From NCBI GenBank assembly GCA_022605425.2, contig JAKIMF020000007.1:62001-126000 (forward strand): 64,000 nucleotides of DNA. Reading direction: 5' to 3'. Below the pieces are notes generated by a model. The model was not told where the DNA came from. It saw only the letters and a program-made list of their open reading frames with translations, and searched no databases. A program made the translations under genes and the position numbers. Positions within the stretch are counted from its first letter, which is position 1, and every line of letters begins with the position of its first letter. This document shows, piece by piece, positions 1 through 12,937 of the stretch. This DNA comes from Hamiltosporidium tvaerminnensis. Lineage: Eukaryota; Microsporidia; Dubosqiidae.

Positions 1-2454
1 TAATAATAATAAATTATAAAATTATGAACCTTAGACACATTCTTTTGCTAATAATTTTAAGTACTTAGCTATTCTCTTTAGATTTCCTACAACAGTCACA
101 ATGGATAAAGCGAATAGTAAAACATTTAATATGAATAATTCATAAAAAATTTACAATAAAACTTTATCATATAAAAGAAAAATTGAAATCTACAAAAGAA
201 TATAAAAATATTTGATATGTCATGATTTTCTTTAGGAATTTATTATATATCAAAACAAGTTGACAATATATACCAACCATGCCATGGAGATTTATTCATT
301 TCTCATTAAGAGTAACCCTTTATTATAAAAAAGCTGAGATTAAAAGAAATACAAATGTATATCGACGCGTAACTCCTATAAAAATGTATAAGCAAAAAAA
401 TATCAATTGTTTAATAAATTTAAAACCAGAATTAACCGGTGAATGTTTTTATGCAAGGCTTCAACGTTCAATTTCGATAGCCATCTTCCCAAGCTCTTTA
501 TATTTTCTATCAACTTTTTATTAAAAGGGCCACCATCATTTAACTTATAAATTTTTAAAGAAAAATTTAAAATATTTTCTTTCCAAATTCTATCATGCAA
601 AGGTACTTTTTCATATTTCCGTATTTTGAAGAACACATAAAATTATATTGTTCAAAAATAAATTTTTTACGCATTTAAGTTCTGTGCTCACCGCTACATA
701 ATATATTTTCTGTTTTTTAACCAAGAGGCATGGATTGTATTTACAATTTAACACCGAGTAAGGATTGTGGTTTGCTTTGTCATTTATATCTTTAGATTAC
801 ATATTTCCGCATCAAATTTGATCATATAAAATCTGTATCAGTTTATCTAGATGTTTTTCAACCAATTATCAATATATTCGGTTACCTCAACCAGAGCTTT
901 CTTCACGACCCGCCCCTTTGTATTAATAATTTGGCTATTTTGTATTAAATATCACAGATTTGACACTAATGTAGAAACAGGGTCGATTTGAACAAATTTA
1001 AAGAATTAATTAGAATATCTGGTTCGGATCCCATATTGAAACTTTTCTATTTGTATGTAAGATGATATTGGATTTTTCAATCAAACTTTCATTAGAATAA
1101 TTAAGTACCAATGCCAATTATCTATTTTTTTACATCTCATCCAAATAAGTATATACTTAATCTCATAAAGAAAAAATTGATATTGAATTATTGTTTAGAT
1201 ACATTCTTTGTATGTATTTTAATTTTTCATTTTTTCCATTTTTCAGTCCACTTTTCTTCTTTTGCTTTTAATTTAAATTTTTCTGTAAAGGAAGATCTGT
1301 TCATATTCAAAACATGAAGGGTAAAGGTTTGCAAAAAATAGATGAAAGCAATCTTTAAAAAAAAATTATTCTTAAGCAGATTTATACAACAATAAAACTC
1401 CTAATATTCTAAATATAGTTCTAAAGCTTATAATATTTATATTTTTTTATTGTTTCTACAATAAGGAAAATTTTACAGAAATGTAATTTCAATATATCAG
1501 CTTTCCATAAATGATCCCAGTTTTTTTTTAACATTGGCAAATTTAAAAATTCACTAAAAATTAACTTCTAAAAATCCATTTGTATTGTAAGAGATCTTTA
1601 AAATAGAAGAAAATTTTATTCTTAATGTTTTTAATTTATATCTTAGACGTAAATTTTCTTTTTTAGCTGTAAATCACAATTAAAAAGAATGGAAAATTAT
1701 TTTAATGTGCTTATATTGTAAAATACTCTAAAAAAATATTTCTTTTATATTTTGCTGTATGTAAGAGATTTTGGTCTAATTTTGATCTGTATTTTAATTA
1801 ATAATTTTCGAAAAACTTTACTTTGTTATTCCTCTAACAGAATATACATTAAAAAGTTATATGTTAAAAGTTTAACAGAAACATATGGGAAGATAATTTA
1901 TTTCTAAAGTAGACAAACAGATATTCAAAGTTCGAGAAAATATTTTAGTTCAGAATATTTAAATTAATTTCAAGTTATTAAAAACTTTTATATTTTTATA
2001 TTCGGTTTAGAACATTTAGAAACTATATAAAATACTCGGCATAATATTAACTTTTGTTTTTAATTTCTGGTATGAATTTACACATATAAGACTTTTTATT
2101 GCAAACGTAATAGATTGTTTGTTAGTAGTATAATCAGTCATATTAATTAAATATCTCAAACTCTACGTTAAGCAATAATGAATCGAAATTTAACTTAAGT
2201 AGCTGATTTTCAAAGTAAAGGTAGACAGAATTTGCAAAAAAAATGCAAAATTCAATGTAAATATCACGGTTATGACACCAACATATGATGATAAGTTGAT
2301 ATTTCAAGAGACAAAAAAAATATTAAATAAATATTATAACGTAGAGATGATTGCTCAATAAAAAAAAGTACTTTGCAAAAAACTGGTGAGGGAAATAACT
2401 AAAATAAATACTTTTGACTTGAAAATGAATATTGAAGGTAGAGTTGTAAAATAT
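1..2454. other. gene-free AT-rich stretch
   Basis: No convincing gene is seen. Two short overlapping open frames (279-524 plus, 403-636 minus) lack a CCC-type start signal, and the minus one has only a GTG start; neither resembles a family I know. The stretch is probably decayed intergenic DNA, like the rest of the first 7 kb. Confidence 0.6.
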
Positions 2455-3035
2455 TCGTTTTAATTTTTAGGTTGAGATAGATCTGCATAAAATATTCTGT
2501 TATTTGATAGTTGGTTGTTTTAAGATGTAAAGGATTTCGAAATGCAAAACTTTTTCAAATCTACTTATATTTTTTTTTAATGTAACTAGATTTATAGCTG
2601 CAGCTTAGTTTTTAGTCATTCGCGAAGAAATCTTTACTTTTATCACTCGAATTTGAGACTTAGCACTTGGAAAAACACAAATAAAAATTTTTAAAGTTGA
2701 GGAACCTAAGATGCAGGTTATACCTACCGTATGAAAATGTTAGTTTCGGTAGAACCCATGTAATTCGCTGGGCTATATCTTAGATGTAGTCAAATAGAGT
2801 GGTAATGCTAAAGTAAGTCTAAAATCGGCATGGTCTTAGAGATTCATAAAATAGCATTTGACTTACGATCAAATCTTAGTCAAGGGACTGCAACAAATAT
2901 TCCAGACTGCATTTGGAAAGAAATAGGTTGTTCTACGCGTTTTACGTGGTAATTCTTTTGATCTAAGAACAATTAAGGTACCGATGAGGTGAGCGAGAAG
3001 CAGTCACATATGTGGAATCTTGAACCTTGTTGATT
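2455..3035 (+). repeat. dispersed structured repeat, copy A (diverged)
   Basis: This is a diverged copy of the ~650-bp family whose best copies are at 26806-27411 (+) and 48807-49456 (-). Matching blocks occur in the same order: a TTTTTAGGTTGAGATA-like head, TTGGTTGTTTTAAGATG, an ACTCGAATTTGAGACTTAGC block, the AAGATGCAGGTTATACCT hairpin block near 2710, and a GGTACCGATGAGGTGAGCGA tail near 2977. No reading frame is kept in any copy. It is noticeably less AT-rich than its surroundings. Boundaries are approximate. Confidence 0.7.
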
Positions 3036-5551
3036 TATTAAACTAATAAAATGTATGCTTTAGTTACAAAACTATGTGATAGTTCCAAATCTATTTTATG
3101 CTTAGCTGATACACTTATTATATATGTTTCTTTTATTGCGATTTTCTGTATTTTAAATACCTGCTGGTTTTCTTAAGTCTTTATTCGACTTAATTTATAT
3201 TTTTTATTTTTTATGTAATTAAATTTGTTTTTGAAAGCCTGATTCTGATTAAGAAGATTCATAATCTTTTACGTTAAAAATAACAGTTATGTTTTTTAGA
3301 AACACTGCTTTAGAACACTGGGCTCTTTTGTAATTTGAACCTCTTATATTCTCTTATACTTCTGTGGTCTGAATTTCAATCTTTTTAGCTTTCTATATCA
3401 TACTTACAAAATTATACGATTTAACTTTACAAAAAAAACTTTTCGAACTTAATATTCATATTACAGTTTATTTTTTTATCTAATTTGGCTTTTACTATTT
3501 TAAAGGAGTTGGTATCTATATATATATTAAAACTCTATGTGACTTTTCGTTTTTATATTGCACAAAAATTCAATCTAAAATTAGAAATTTAAATTTCAAT
3601 TAATTTATATTATGTAGAATACTTTTACTTTGGCTGAATACATCTTTTTAAATATACATCTTAAGTAGGTTTTTTTTATCCATTTTCTCAAATACTCTGT
3701 CTATTCTTCAGTATTAATTCTGATATATTAAGGTAAATTCAATTGTATTGCATATTAGCAGTAGAATTATAATGACATACTTCAAAACAAGGTATTTATT
3801 TTCAGTATGTAATTTTAAATTTACTATCTTTGTGTTTGCTTTCCTTTTCAAAAAATATATATATCTTAGCTAAGTCTTTATTTCAGATACATGGTTAAAT
3901 TTATTTGTTAGTTTTTTATACTAACCCTTATACTGTATAAATAATATAGTCTTTACATCGGTATAAACCATTTATGCCTCTTTCTATGTTCAAGTTGAAA
4001 TAGATATTATACATGAATTTTAAATTTTTAATCTATCTTCTATATAAAAATCTGCACCATATTTTGACTTTTATTTACCTTTTTTATATCTTTAAGCTTT
4101 TAAAGTCGAATCTTTTAGTTTAATAATTTTTTCAATTTATTTCTAACTACAGAATGGTTCTTATATTTAGTTTCTTGAATTCAAATTTCTTTTGTAAATA
4201 TCTTTTCACTTTTTACAATTTCGTAGTTTTTCATTCGAATCTACTTTTTTTGTTTGTTTAAACTATTTTCGGATTATTCTTTTGTTATTTATTTGCTAAG
4301 TTAACTAGGCATGTTGAAAAGCTGTTTTTCTACTTATAAAACAATCTTAGTTGTTTTTATCTATAAATTTTAAGGAATTAAGTAACATTTCTTTTCAAAA
4401 AATGTCTAATTTTATCCTTTTGATGGATTTTTATTTATTTAAATTCATTTATCTTAAAATTCATCTTTTTATTAAAAATGTTTATATAAAATAGAAAATT
4501 AGCCTTATCTCTTTTTATATGATTTTAAGGTGTTAATTCTAATAAGATTATGAAATTTACCATAATTGGAGTTATTGAGAATAAGGTATGATATGTTTTT
4601 TATGTTAATCTTTAACATTCACACTATTAAAACCCTAACTCATAATCTAAAAATAAGATTTTGTAATCTTGGTCATACACATTGTGTTTAGCTTAAAAAT
4701 GGCCGTATTAAATTTAATGAAATTGTTGTGAAAGCCTTTAGTATATTGATAGGTATATTAATCCTTTAAAGCATTCATACGTTACTTTAAATTTCTATAT
4801 AACGTCATATTATTTACCTTTCCTTAAATTGAGCAAAATCCTAGGCATTTATTATATTTGTATTGTTTATTATACTTAAAAAGAATATAGAGCTAAGTAA
4901 AAAAAGCATGTGTGAAAATGTAATTAAACATCATGTATAATTATATTTTTAAGAGCTTTATGAGAAATGTAATACTATTGCCATTGTTGAAAACGATTTG
5001 AAATTCTTTAGATTTTTACAGACATCATTTTATTATTATAATTTAATTCAATCTATATTATAGTGAATTTAAAGATTTGATTTTTCTTACATTTCATATA
5101 CATAAAAGTATATTTTTTTGTATTCTTTAGTTCAGATTCAACTAACCTAAATTGTAAACCTATAATTATTTTACTGTAAGATCTAATGAATTAAATTTAA
5201 AGGTTAAAATATAGTATTTTACAATGCCTCTAATTGATAGCTTTATCTTTATTAGACTATTTCTATTTTAAAACTAAATTTAAAAAACTATTTTTACATC
5301 AATTATATATATATTTTAATGTTGTATATTTTAATGTTCTTAATTTAGCTACATATTTTAAAGACAATCGCTAAAATAATTTTTAAATGGTATGGTTATT
5401 GCATTTTTTTGGTTTTGTATGTTCTTTAACTTTTCGAGCAATACGAATTCCCACAAAAAACAATTCAAATAAAAAATAATTTAGATAATATTTTAATTTA
5501 ATATAAGATAGAATCAATCTTTAATAAATACGGTTTCACTGCTACTATTAC
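3036..5551. other. gene-free AT-rich stretch
   Basis: I see no open frame of useful length, no start motif leading into one, and no recognisable RNA gene here. Confidence 0.6.
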
Positions 5552-5795
5552 ATGGAACTCGGTCTCCTTAACGATCTTTCTCCCTTCTTCCTATCATATG
5601 CCTTTGTTTTTCATTGCCTCGCATTAAGCATTCTCAGGTCGTTTTTCGCGGCCTCCATATATCTTTCCCTTGGTTTACCTCTTCTTCTTTCCATTAGCTT
5701 TATACGCTTAGGCTTGACTTACATCTCGATTAGATGGCACTCTTATCAAATTCCTACCCATCTTAACCATCCTTTTTTTTATTTTGGTTACCAAA
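5552..5795 (-). pseudogene. LINE (non-LTR retrotransposon) C-terminal relic
   Basis: Read on the minus strand, the segment keeps the end of a non-LTR retrotransposon polyprotein: a run of the type ERRRGKPRERYMEAAKNDLR, then an in-frame stop, then a piece resembling AYDRKKGERSLRRPSS before the terminal stop. Known LINE ORFs of the endonuclease/RT type commonly end with a GRPRxRWxDxVxxDLxxLG block followed by a DRxxWRxLIRR block, which is the same order and spacing. At least one internal stop is present, so it is dead. The plus-strand open frame over the same bases is a shadow. The nucleotide block TGCCTTTGTTTTTCATTG recurs at about 41927. Confidence 0.6.
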
Positions 5796-5800
5796 TTTAA

Positions 5801-7301
5801 TTCACGATAGAGATCATAAAATTCTTGGTTAGTTCTTATTTTCTACTCATTGTTAATAGTTTTGGGCTCATATATTCTAGGAAGTATCTTGATTCGCCAG
5901 GTGTTTATATGAATATAGTTCAGTATATATTAAATTATTATAACTCATTTATTATAACCTTTGATAATTAAATATAAGCTACGAACAAATCTTCAAAAAA
6001 TGAACAACCAATTATACTTGTATGAATAAAAAGCTAATGATATCCTTGTGATATCTAAATATATTCATATGTGGATATTAAAGTAGAAAGATTAAAAAAA
6101 GAATATTATTTCTATGAAATGCGTCATTTATTGTAAGTCTACAATTTAAATTCCTATAATTGTGTTTGATGATTTATAGATAATGATATCAAGAGTATGA
6201 TTTTCCTTTTAAAAATAAATAGAAAGATTATTGGTTATTGCACATTTAAAAAAAATTTGTCTTTTTAAGGCCGTGTCATCTTTAACGAGTGAGTTGGGCG
6301 TTTATTGTTTTCTAACACTGATATCGTTTTGTATGAATAAAGATTAAACTACATATAGAAGCCAAAGAATCTAGTATTACAATAAACCACGATATTTTTA
6401 TCGAAATTCTCAGCTGAATTATTATATCTTACAATACTCAAGCTTATTGGGATTATAAAATGGCGTGGCTAAGGTTATCTACTTGTTTTTTACTATGATT
6501 CAAAATGTTTGTGAAAGAACTCATCCGATCTTTTTTAAAGTTGGATCTAATATAATTTTAAATTATTTTACTTAGAATATATTGTTGGGTAAACCTACTT
6601 ATAAAATCATCTTTAATTTCATAAACTCGAAGGCAAGGAGCCCATTTATCGGAAGTAATTGAATATTTGCAAAGAATGCGTGTGAATGCCTATATCATAA
6701 AGAAATCTAATAAATGATAATTTGGCCTTCAACTACAACTTTTTTTAGTAGATTTAATAACTATGTTTAACCATTAATCCAAATACTTGGGTTAATTTAA
6801 CTATCTCTTTCTATTTCTTTTAACTATAAGGATAATTGGTTCTTTTTAATAGTTAGATGGAGTTTGGACTCTTTAAAAGAGTTGTTTTCTGTTTGAATAG
6901 ATGTGTTCTTTTTGATTTCAGGTTTTAAACGTTAAGTTATTTATGATTACGGTATATTTTTACGAATAGTTTTTGCATTTAAGGTATCTCTATGGATTAT
7001 TTATCACTTCAAAAAATCTTAAGAACAGTTTTTCAAAGGCCAGTTAAAAATTTATCTTCATTATACGTCAAATATTTTGATTATTTTTGATATAAAATTA
7101 CTTAATTCGTTTTCTTATGCTTATAATTTACATGTGTATGAGAATATATGCCAATATATTAGAAGTAATGTATCATAGATTTTTTCAAATGCATCGTATT
7201 TAAATGACCATATATCTGCTAACAAACACAAAAATAATATCATTTATGACCATAATAAAATAATCCAAAAAAATAAAAATTAGGAATAAAAAAGAATTTA
7301 T
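5801..7301. other. gene-free AT-rich stretch
   Basis: Nothing recognisable lies between the LINE relic and the 3' end of the LRR gene. Confidence 0.6.
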
Positions 7302-9653
7302 TTAGTAGATATCATAAGGCTCTTCTATTAGGAATATCAAAATCTTTTTCGGAGCAAAAACTTGCCTAATACATTTCATGATTTTTTCGGTTGATAAATT
7401 TTCGATATAAAAGGTAAATTTTATAGTAGATTTATCCAAAAAAAGCATTTCAATCCTTTTGGAGGTCCATTCTACAATAGTACATTGTTCGAATATAAGT
7501 GATTTAAGTTTTTTCAAATTAGCAATAAATTTTAAATCGGCTTCATATATGTTTATACCTTCAAAATACAATTTTTTGATATTGTATTCTATAGAAGTGG
7601 AAAATAACTCTTGAAAGGATATATCATCAAAATTAATTTTGGTTAAAGATAGTTGCTTCAAGTTCGATAACTTTTCAAGTGCACATTTATCCGATTTGTA
7701 TATAGAATAATTTTCAAGAGTTAGTATATCTAAAAGGCTTAGATCAAAAACCTGAACCAAACACTGTAAAGAATACCGCTCATTTTCACCAACCAAAACA
7801 ATGTTACTGCTTTTAATGAATCTACTCAGAATTTCGCCATTATATTCTGCTGCAAAATCTATTATGGAATCAATATTGTAAATAACTAATTTTTGGAAAG
7901 AAAGTTTTGGAGCCAAGAAAAACTGTAATACAAATTTCTCCGACAATTCGACCCGAACTTTTTTTAGATTTGTCATCATGTTTAATATTTCATAAAACCT
8001 ACAAAAATCAGATTTATCAAAGCACCAGAATCTGAAATATTCAATAGATGCGTTACGAATATTAATAGGCTCTTCGATATGAAATTCGCATTCCTGTATT
8101 ATTAATTTTTTAAGTGAAGTTATACTCAGAATATCATTTATAAAATTAGAAGTTATTGTGCAATCTCTAATATGGATTTCATAAATATTTTTTTCGAGTA
8201 TTGTATCTTTAATTGTAAACTGCTTCAAATTTAAGTTCCTTCTTAAAGTAATTGAAATAAATTTATAATCACCACCGTATTCATAAAAAAATGAGACTAT
8301 ATAATTCTTACATATCGAATCCACTGCTTCAAAAACTTTAACTTTATTCTTAAACACATTATCATTGTATAATTTGAAAATTAAGTCTTTATTTTCTTCA
8401 GATATTTCTCTATTTCGAATAAATTCCTCTAGAGAAGCCTTTGGACATCCACTGTTTAGATTTTCTATTATATGTTCAGTTATATTATGACACAATAGAT
8501 CATTGGAATCGGAAACTTCATCTTGTTTTTGCTTAAGATAGTTCTCATTGAATATAATTTCGTTGATTACATTTAAGTGTTCTGAAAGACTAACAGATGT
8601 TTTTAGTGAGGTTTCTATGAACACAAGTTTTTTTAAATTCACAAAATTTTTATTCATATTAAGAAATCCAATGATTTGATCACACACGGTAACTTTAATA
8701 AATATGATCTCATCAATTTTCTTTTTTATATTTTGCAAAATTAAGCAACATGTTTTATGTACACTTTCCTTTAAATTAGGTATATGTAAATATTTAATAT
8801 CTAATGTATTTAGTACTAAGATAAATAAATTTTTCTTTGTTTCATTCATATTTACTTTTTCAGATAAGAATCTATCAAGCGTTTCATCTATTATCAAAAT
8901 GTGTTCCCTATCATCAGTATATAAGCCTTCATATCTTTGGTAACTATTAGATTTCCTTATTTTTAAAAATGAAATATCAACCTCATTTTCTGATTCTAAC
9001 ATTCTAAAATATTCCTGTGAAATTTTTTTAAACAACTTACGAGAAAAATATTCTTGCTTTGTGAAATGAAATGAAATTTTTTCAATGTCTAAATTCTCTA
9101 TATCTGTAGATTTTTCTAAGTTACTCAAACTCAATCTTAGAATATTTCGCAGTCTATCATCATATTCTACTCTAAAATATTCTAAGAAATACAATATTGT
9201 GTAAAACCGGTCAACTGTCATTTTTTCATCTGGTAAAGCGTTTGACTTTAAAAACTCATAAAATATTATAAATTCGGAATTTTTTATGTGATTACAAAGA
9301 AATATTTCGATATTTGAATTGTTATCATTCAATTTAGTGAATAATATAAAATTGAGATTAATTTTCTCCAAATCTTTGATAACATACTTAATATAATTCT
9401 TATTTTCATCTCTAATTAATAATTTCTGAATATATTCGACCTCCTTTTTTATGCAAACAGAATCTCTTTTTAGTCGGCATAAACACTCAAAATCGGTGTC
9501 AACTACGGATGAACTAGAACAAAGTTCTTCATGACTACTTAAAACATTAAATGTTACATCTCTTTCGGCTGAATAGCTCATAAACAACAAAATATAAAAA
9601 TTCAATAGACAATAAAATAAATCTATGCACCGCAAGCTCAATTTAAAATTCAT
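7302..9653 (-). CDS. secreted-type leucine-rich-repeat protein
   Basis: This 783-residue protein has no close family name that I can assign. Residues about 5-26 are hydrophobic (FKLSLRCIDLFYCLLNFYIL) and look like a signal peptide or anchor. An N-terminal part of about 400 residues is rich in Asn, Lys and Glu. From about 460 to the end there are degenerate leucine-rich repeats with LxxLxL and N/C positions, for example SLKKLIIQECEF and NLKQLSLTKINF. Large LRR families with signal peptides are typical of microsporidia and are often suspected host-interface proteins, but no host partner can be inferred. The start is the first ATG, directly preceded by CCC. No frameshift is seen, so the gene appears intact. 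LRR class is fairly sure; function is unknown. Confidence 0.75.
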   Translation of the reverse strand: MNFKLSLRCIDLFYCLLNFYILLFMSYSAERDVTFNVLSSHEELCSSSSVVDTDFECLCRLKRDSVCIKKEVEYIQKLLIRDENKNYIKYVIKDLEKINLNFILFTKLNDNNSNIEIFLCNHIKNSEFIIFYEFLKSNALPDEKMTVDRFYTILYFLEYFRVEYDDRLRNILRLSLSNLEKSTDIENLDIEKISFHFTKQEYFSRKLFKKISQEYFRMLESENEVDISFLKIRKSNSYQRYEGLYTDDREHILIIDETLDRFLSEKVNMNETKKNLFILVLNTLDIKYLHIPNLKESVHKTCCLILQNIKKKIDEIIFIKVTVCDQIIGFLNMNKNFVNLKKLVFIETSLKTSVSLSEHLNVINEIIFNENYLKQKQDEVSDSNDLLCHNITEHIIENLNSGCPKASLEEFIRNREISEENKDLIFKLYNDNVFKNKVKVFEAVDSICKNYIVSFFYEYGGDYKFISITLRRNLNLKQFTIKDTILEKNIYEIHIRDCTITSNFINDILSITSLKKLIIQECEFHIEEPINIRNASIEYFRFWCFDKSDFCRFYEILNMMTNLKKVRVELSEKFVLQFFLAPKLSFQKLVIYNIDSIIDFAAEYNGEILSRFIKSSNIVLVGENERYSLQCLVQVFDLSLLDILTLENYSIYKSDKCALEKLSNLKQLSLTKINFDDISFQELFSTSIEYNIKKLYFEGINIYEADLKFIANLKKLKSLIFEQCTIVEWTSKRIEMLFLDKSTIKFTFYIENLSTEKIMKCIRQVFAPKKILIFLIEEPYDIY

Positions 9654-9656
9654 GGG
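9654..9656 (-). promoter_or_regulatory. CCC start-proximal motif of the LRR gene
   Basis: CCC abuts the ATG directly (CAAAACCCATG on the minus strand). CCC-like motifs just before the start codon are an established microsporidian signal, and this one fixes the chosen start. Confidence 0.7.
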
Positions 9657-10244
9657 TTTTGAAAAAAAATCTATATTTATATTTTTTTAAGCCAATTTGC
9701 CGTTTATGTTCTAATTAGAATATTTTTTTTATTTTTTTAAAAAAATCAATATAATATGCTATTTTTATTATAAATTTTGATTTTTTTTACAAATTTAACC
9801 AATTAAAATAATTCTAATAAAAATTTATATCAATAAAAATATGAAATCATATTCTTTCTTATATTTATTCTAGAAGAAATATAATAGTAAAAAAATTATT
9901 TAATCGTTGTAATTTTGAATTAACTTTCAACGAATTTTCCTATACGTTTCATCATTTTTTTATTCTTTATTTTCAAATAATTTTTTTTTCGACAATTAAT
10001 TAAAGAAAAAACAAAATTTTCTATAAATTTATTATCGAAATATTTACATACTTTTATGGGTCTGTCATATGTCAGAATATTTTTTCCGTTGCTTAACGAA
10101 TTTTTTGGTTTCACACATATAACTGTTGCCCAGAACGTTATTGGGAATTTGCACAATGACTAAATACAAAGCTTTTTTCTAATAGAATCTTAAAGCCTAT
10201 TAAAAACTTAGTAACAGATCTCCTATTTATAATTCTCTGTTATC
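9657..10244. other. very AT-rich spacer with a possible coding scrap
   Basis: The first 260 bases are nearly pure A/T. A minus-strand open frame at 9920-10156 reads like protein but starts with TTG behind an in-frame stop and has no CCC motif, so it is at best a scrap of a dead gene. Confidence 0.5.
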
Positions 10245-10712
10245 TGTTGTCTGGAATTTGTTTGCATGTCAGCACATTTGTGTCCAAAATCAGAAACACC
10301 GCTTTTTACCGAACTAATAGACTTTTAGATAAAATTTAAGAACATAAATGGAATTCACCTAAAAGTTCAACACTATATCAACAGGTATAATCTGCTACTT
10401 CGTATTATTGAGTTTATGGATCCATTTTTTTTCATATCTCCCAGGCTCTTAATCGTTTAACCCGGGGAGAAAGACTAGGTTTCTATGTTTTTCCTCCTGA
10501 ATTGCCTAATATTACATTCCCTGTTAAACTCAGTTAAAAAAGTTTTTATAAAATAAGTTTTAGCAAAAGTTCACTAGTTTCTAGGGTCTCTCTTCAGTAT
10601 AAAATTCCCATTGATCAACCGAAAATTCTAAGCTGGTTTTTATCGCACCAAAAAGCCAAACAATGAATTTCACATTAAATTCATCTAATCATTTCAAGAA
10701 GAATGTTTTCAT
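10245..10712 (-). repeat. dispersed structured repeat, copy B (diverged, truncated)
   Basis: On the minus strand this matches copy D in order: a head like TTTGGTGCGATAAAAACCAG, a CGGTTGATCAATGGGA block, AACCTAGTCTTTCTCC, GGGTTAAACGATTAAGAGCC with CTGGGAGATATGA, and GCAGATTATACCTGTTG. It fades out near 10245, so it lacks the last third of the element. Edges are approximate. Confidence 0.65.
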
Positions 10713-11686
10713 GTGTTTATTCTCTCTCCATCATTTATGGTACACAAATTATATAAATGACTTTTTAATATTCTAAGCATACTATATATTCTATTTAAAA
10801 ATGTATAAAATGCATCCATTTTGTATTAAAAAAAATTAGTTTAACTTTTAACATAATGCTTTTTCTAGAAATATTTTTTTGCTCTAAAATTTAATTTTGC
10901 AAAACGAACTAAGATTATTAAAAAATGAACTCAACGCTACTTTATTTACCATTTGTTGAAAATTTGTAAGCAAGAAAAGCATAATATAAACTAATATTAA
11001 CCAATGTTAACATTAAGAATAATATATCAATAATTTATTTTCATAAAATAAATTTTGAAACAAACTAATGAATTCCGAATATTTTTAATCTCTTGTATTA
11101 GTGGTTGTAAAAAAAAGATTTACGAAATTTAAGTTTGGGATAATTACTATTTAGAGGTTTTTGTTGAATTATATTTTGTGGCCATACCCAAGATTATATT
11201 AATTAAATTAGATAAGATCTATCTCAAAATAGCTAGATTCTTTTAATAATATTATCGATATTTAATGTTGTAAAATGAATTTTATTAACGTTTTTTACAT
11301 CAGAATCGGTGATAAAACACAATACTGGAGAGAATACCGAAAAATATTCAAATATAATTTAAGAAACATAAATTTACAAACTTACAGATTTTAAGTAAAA
11401 TATTTTATTGATTTCAACAGTATTAAGCAATTAATCAAAATTTATTCTATTTGAATTGTGAATGAAAAATTTAAAATTAAAATCTTAATTTGGAAAAGAA
11501 AAATATAGAAAAAGATCAAAATATGAAAAAGGAGCAGTTTAATCTTGGAAAATATGATGATAAATCAAACAAAAACAATCAATAAAAATTTAGTTGTATT
11601 AAATAAGTTTTTTAATTAAGAAGAATAGCTAGCAGTTTTAGAAATTATTTATTTGCCAACCGCAAATATTTAAGGTCTTTCAATTT
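10713..11686. other. gene-free AT-rich stretch
   Basis: No gene, repeat or RNA is recognised here. Confidence 0.55.
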
Positions 11687-12930
11687 TTATTTCACTTTAA
11701 AATATTTGTCTATTTGTTTGGTAATTTCCTTTAAAAGATGGACACGGCTATTTTTTTGATAAAATTCTAAAAAGTTCATGAAATTTGGCAACAGCTTACG
11801 CTCAAAATAAACCAAGGTTAATTCTATATCAATATAATATTTAATTTCTTCGATTTTAGATATTCCTGTCTCTTTCAACTTATTTAATTCTTTTAATTTC
11901 TCATTCATTTGTTTTTTTACGTTTTTGTAATATATATAAGCATTGCGTTTGACTAAATTGAAATTCGATTTTATTAATAAATTCAATCTATTTTTCAACG
12001 AAGACGAGCTGACAAAAATTTTTGAAAGACAGGTTAGAAATTATATTTCGAAATTCAGTAGAAATTTCTTTTTTCTTTAATAGGCAAACTATTTCTGAAA
12101 TAAAATCTGTAATCCGAAGTTTATCCAATTTACATTCTGAATCAAATAGAAATCTATAAAAAAACCCGCATCATTATAGTGAAAAATAGTCCATTCAGAT
12201 ATCCACCTACTTTTTGGTATTTCGGAACAATAACTCAAAATGTTAATAATTCTGTAAATTTTAACTTTTTCAGAATCAAAATTAAATCCAATAGTAACAC
12301 CGAGATTAATTTTCTAATAAAAAAAGAAATTCTGTTCATTGTAAATCTATCGATGTTTTTTCTGATATTAGATTTTTTTTCGATTTTTATATTTTGATCT
12401 TGAAAAATATAACTAGTTAAACGTTTCATAATACCACAGATATAATGTACATAATCAATAACTTTTCTTAATAGAATTGACATTGTAATATTTACATATT
12501 TCATAAATATAATTTAACTCTGGAAAATTCAATGAATTTGTGTTTGTTTAATTTCTTAAAGAGTTTGAAGATAATTTATTTGACCGATTCTCTCGATTAT
12601 TTCTACTGTATTTAAGTTAGAAAAGAAAAATGTCTCAAACTCTACAAGTTTTTTTACCGATTCCTAATACTATTTTAAAATCTGATAGCATTTCCAAATC
12701 AGGAGGATCTATTTTTAAAATGGCATTTTCTACATCAAGAAATACATATTTAGAATTTAAATCTGTCTGCAAAAAATACTCTAAGTCAAATATTTCCCCG
12801 ATGTTTGATGGATATATTATATTACATAATTCCTCCTTTATGATTAGAAAAGATTCTTCTGAATTGATTAGAGAATAGTTTAATGTTAAATATGATAAAA
12901 AAATCTTCTTTTTTTGAGGGATCCGAAATC
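11687..12930 (-). pseudogene. multiply frameshifted gene remnant, unknown family
   Basis: Five successive minus-strand segments read as protein-like in different frames. They are about 12930-12635 (contains SKYVFLDVENAILKID), 12645-12556 (NTVEIIERIGQIN), 12504-12235, about 12150-11988 (LDKLRITDFISEIVCLL) and about 11995-11687 (IKYYIDIELTLVYFERKLL). Each ends in a stop close to where the next begins, which is what a decaying single gene of at least 400 codons looks like. The 5' end is missing and runs up against the 3' end of the 219-aa gene on the same strand. I do not recognise the family. A Leu/Ile/Lys-rich style resembling the LRR protein at 7302-9653 is noted, but homology to it is not shown. 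Confidence 0.6.
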
Positions 12931-12937
12931 ATTTTAC

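Noticed and set aside
279-636. Two overlapping small ORFs (81 aa plus, 77 aa minus)
   Set aside because: No CCC motif, GTG start for the minus one, no recognised domain, and mutual overlap; probably chance or old debris.
1015-1040. GGTTCGGATCC, like a tRNA T-loop
   Set aside because: Flanking bases do not form the 5-bp T stem or an acceptor stem; no tRNA can be folded.
5552-5800. 82-aa plus-strand hydrophobic ORF
   Set aside because: The minus strand over the same bases carries LINE protein patterns, so the plus frame is a shadow.
9920-10156. 78-aa minus-strand ORF
   Set aside because: TTG start directly after an in-frame stop and no start motif; at most a dead-gene scrap.
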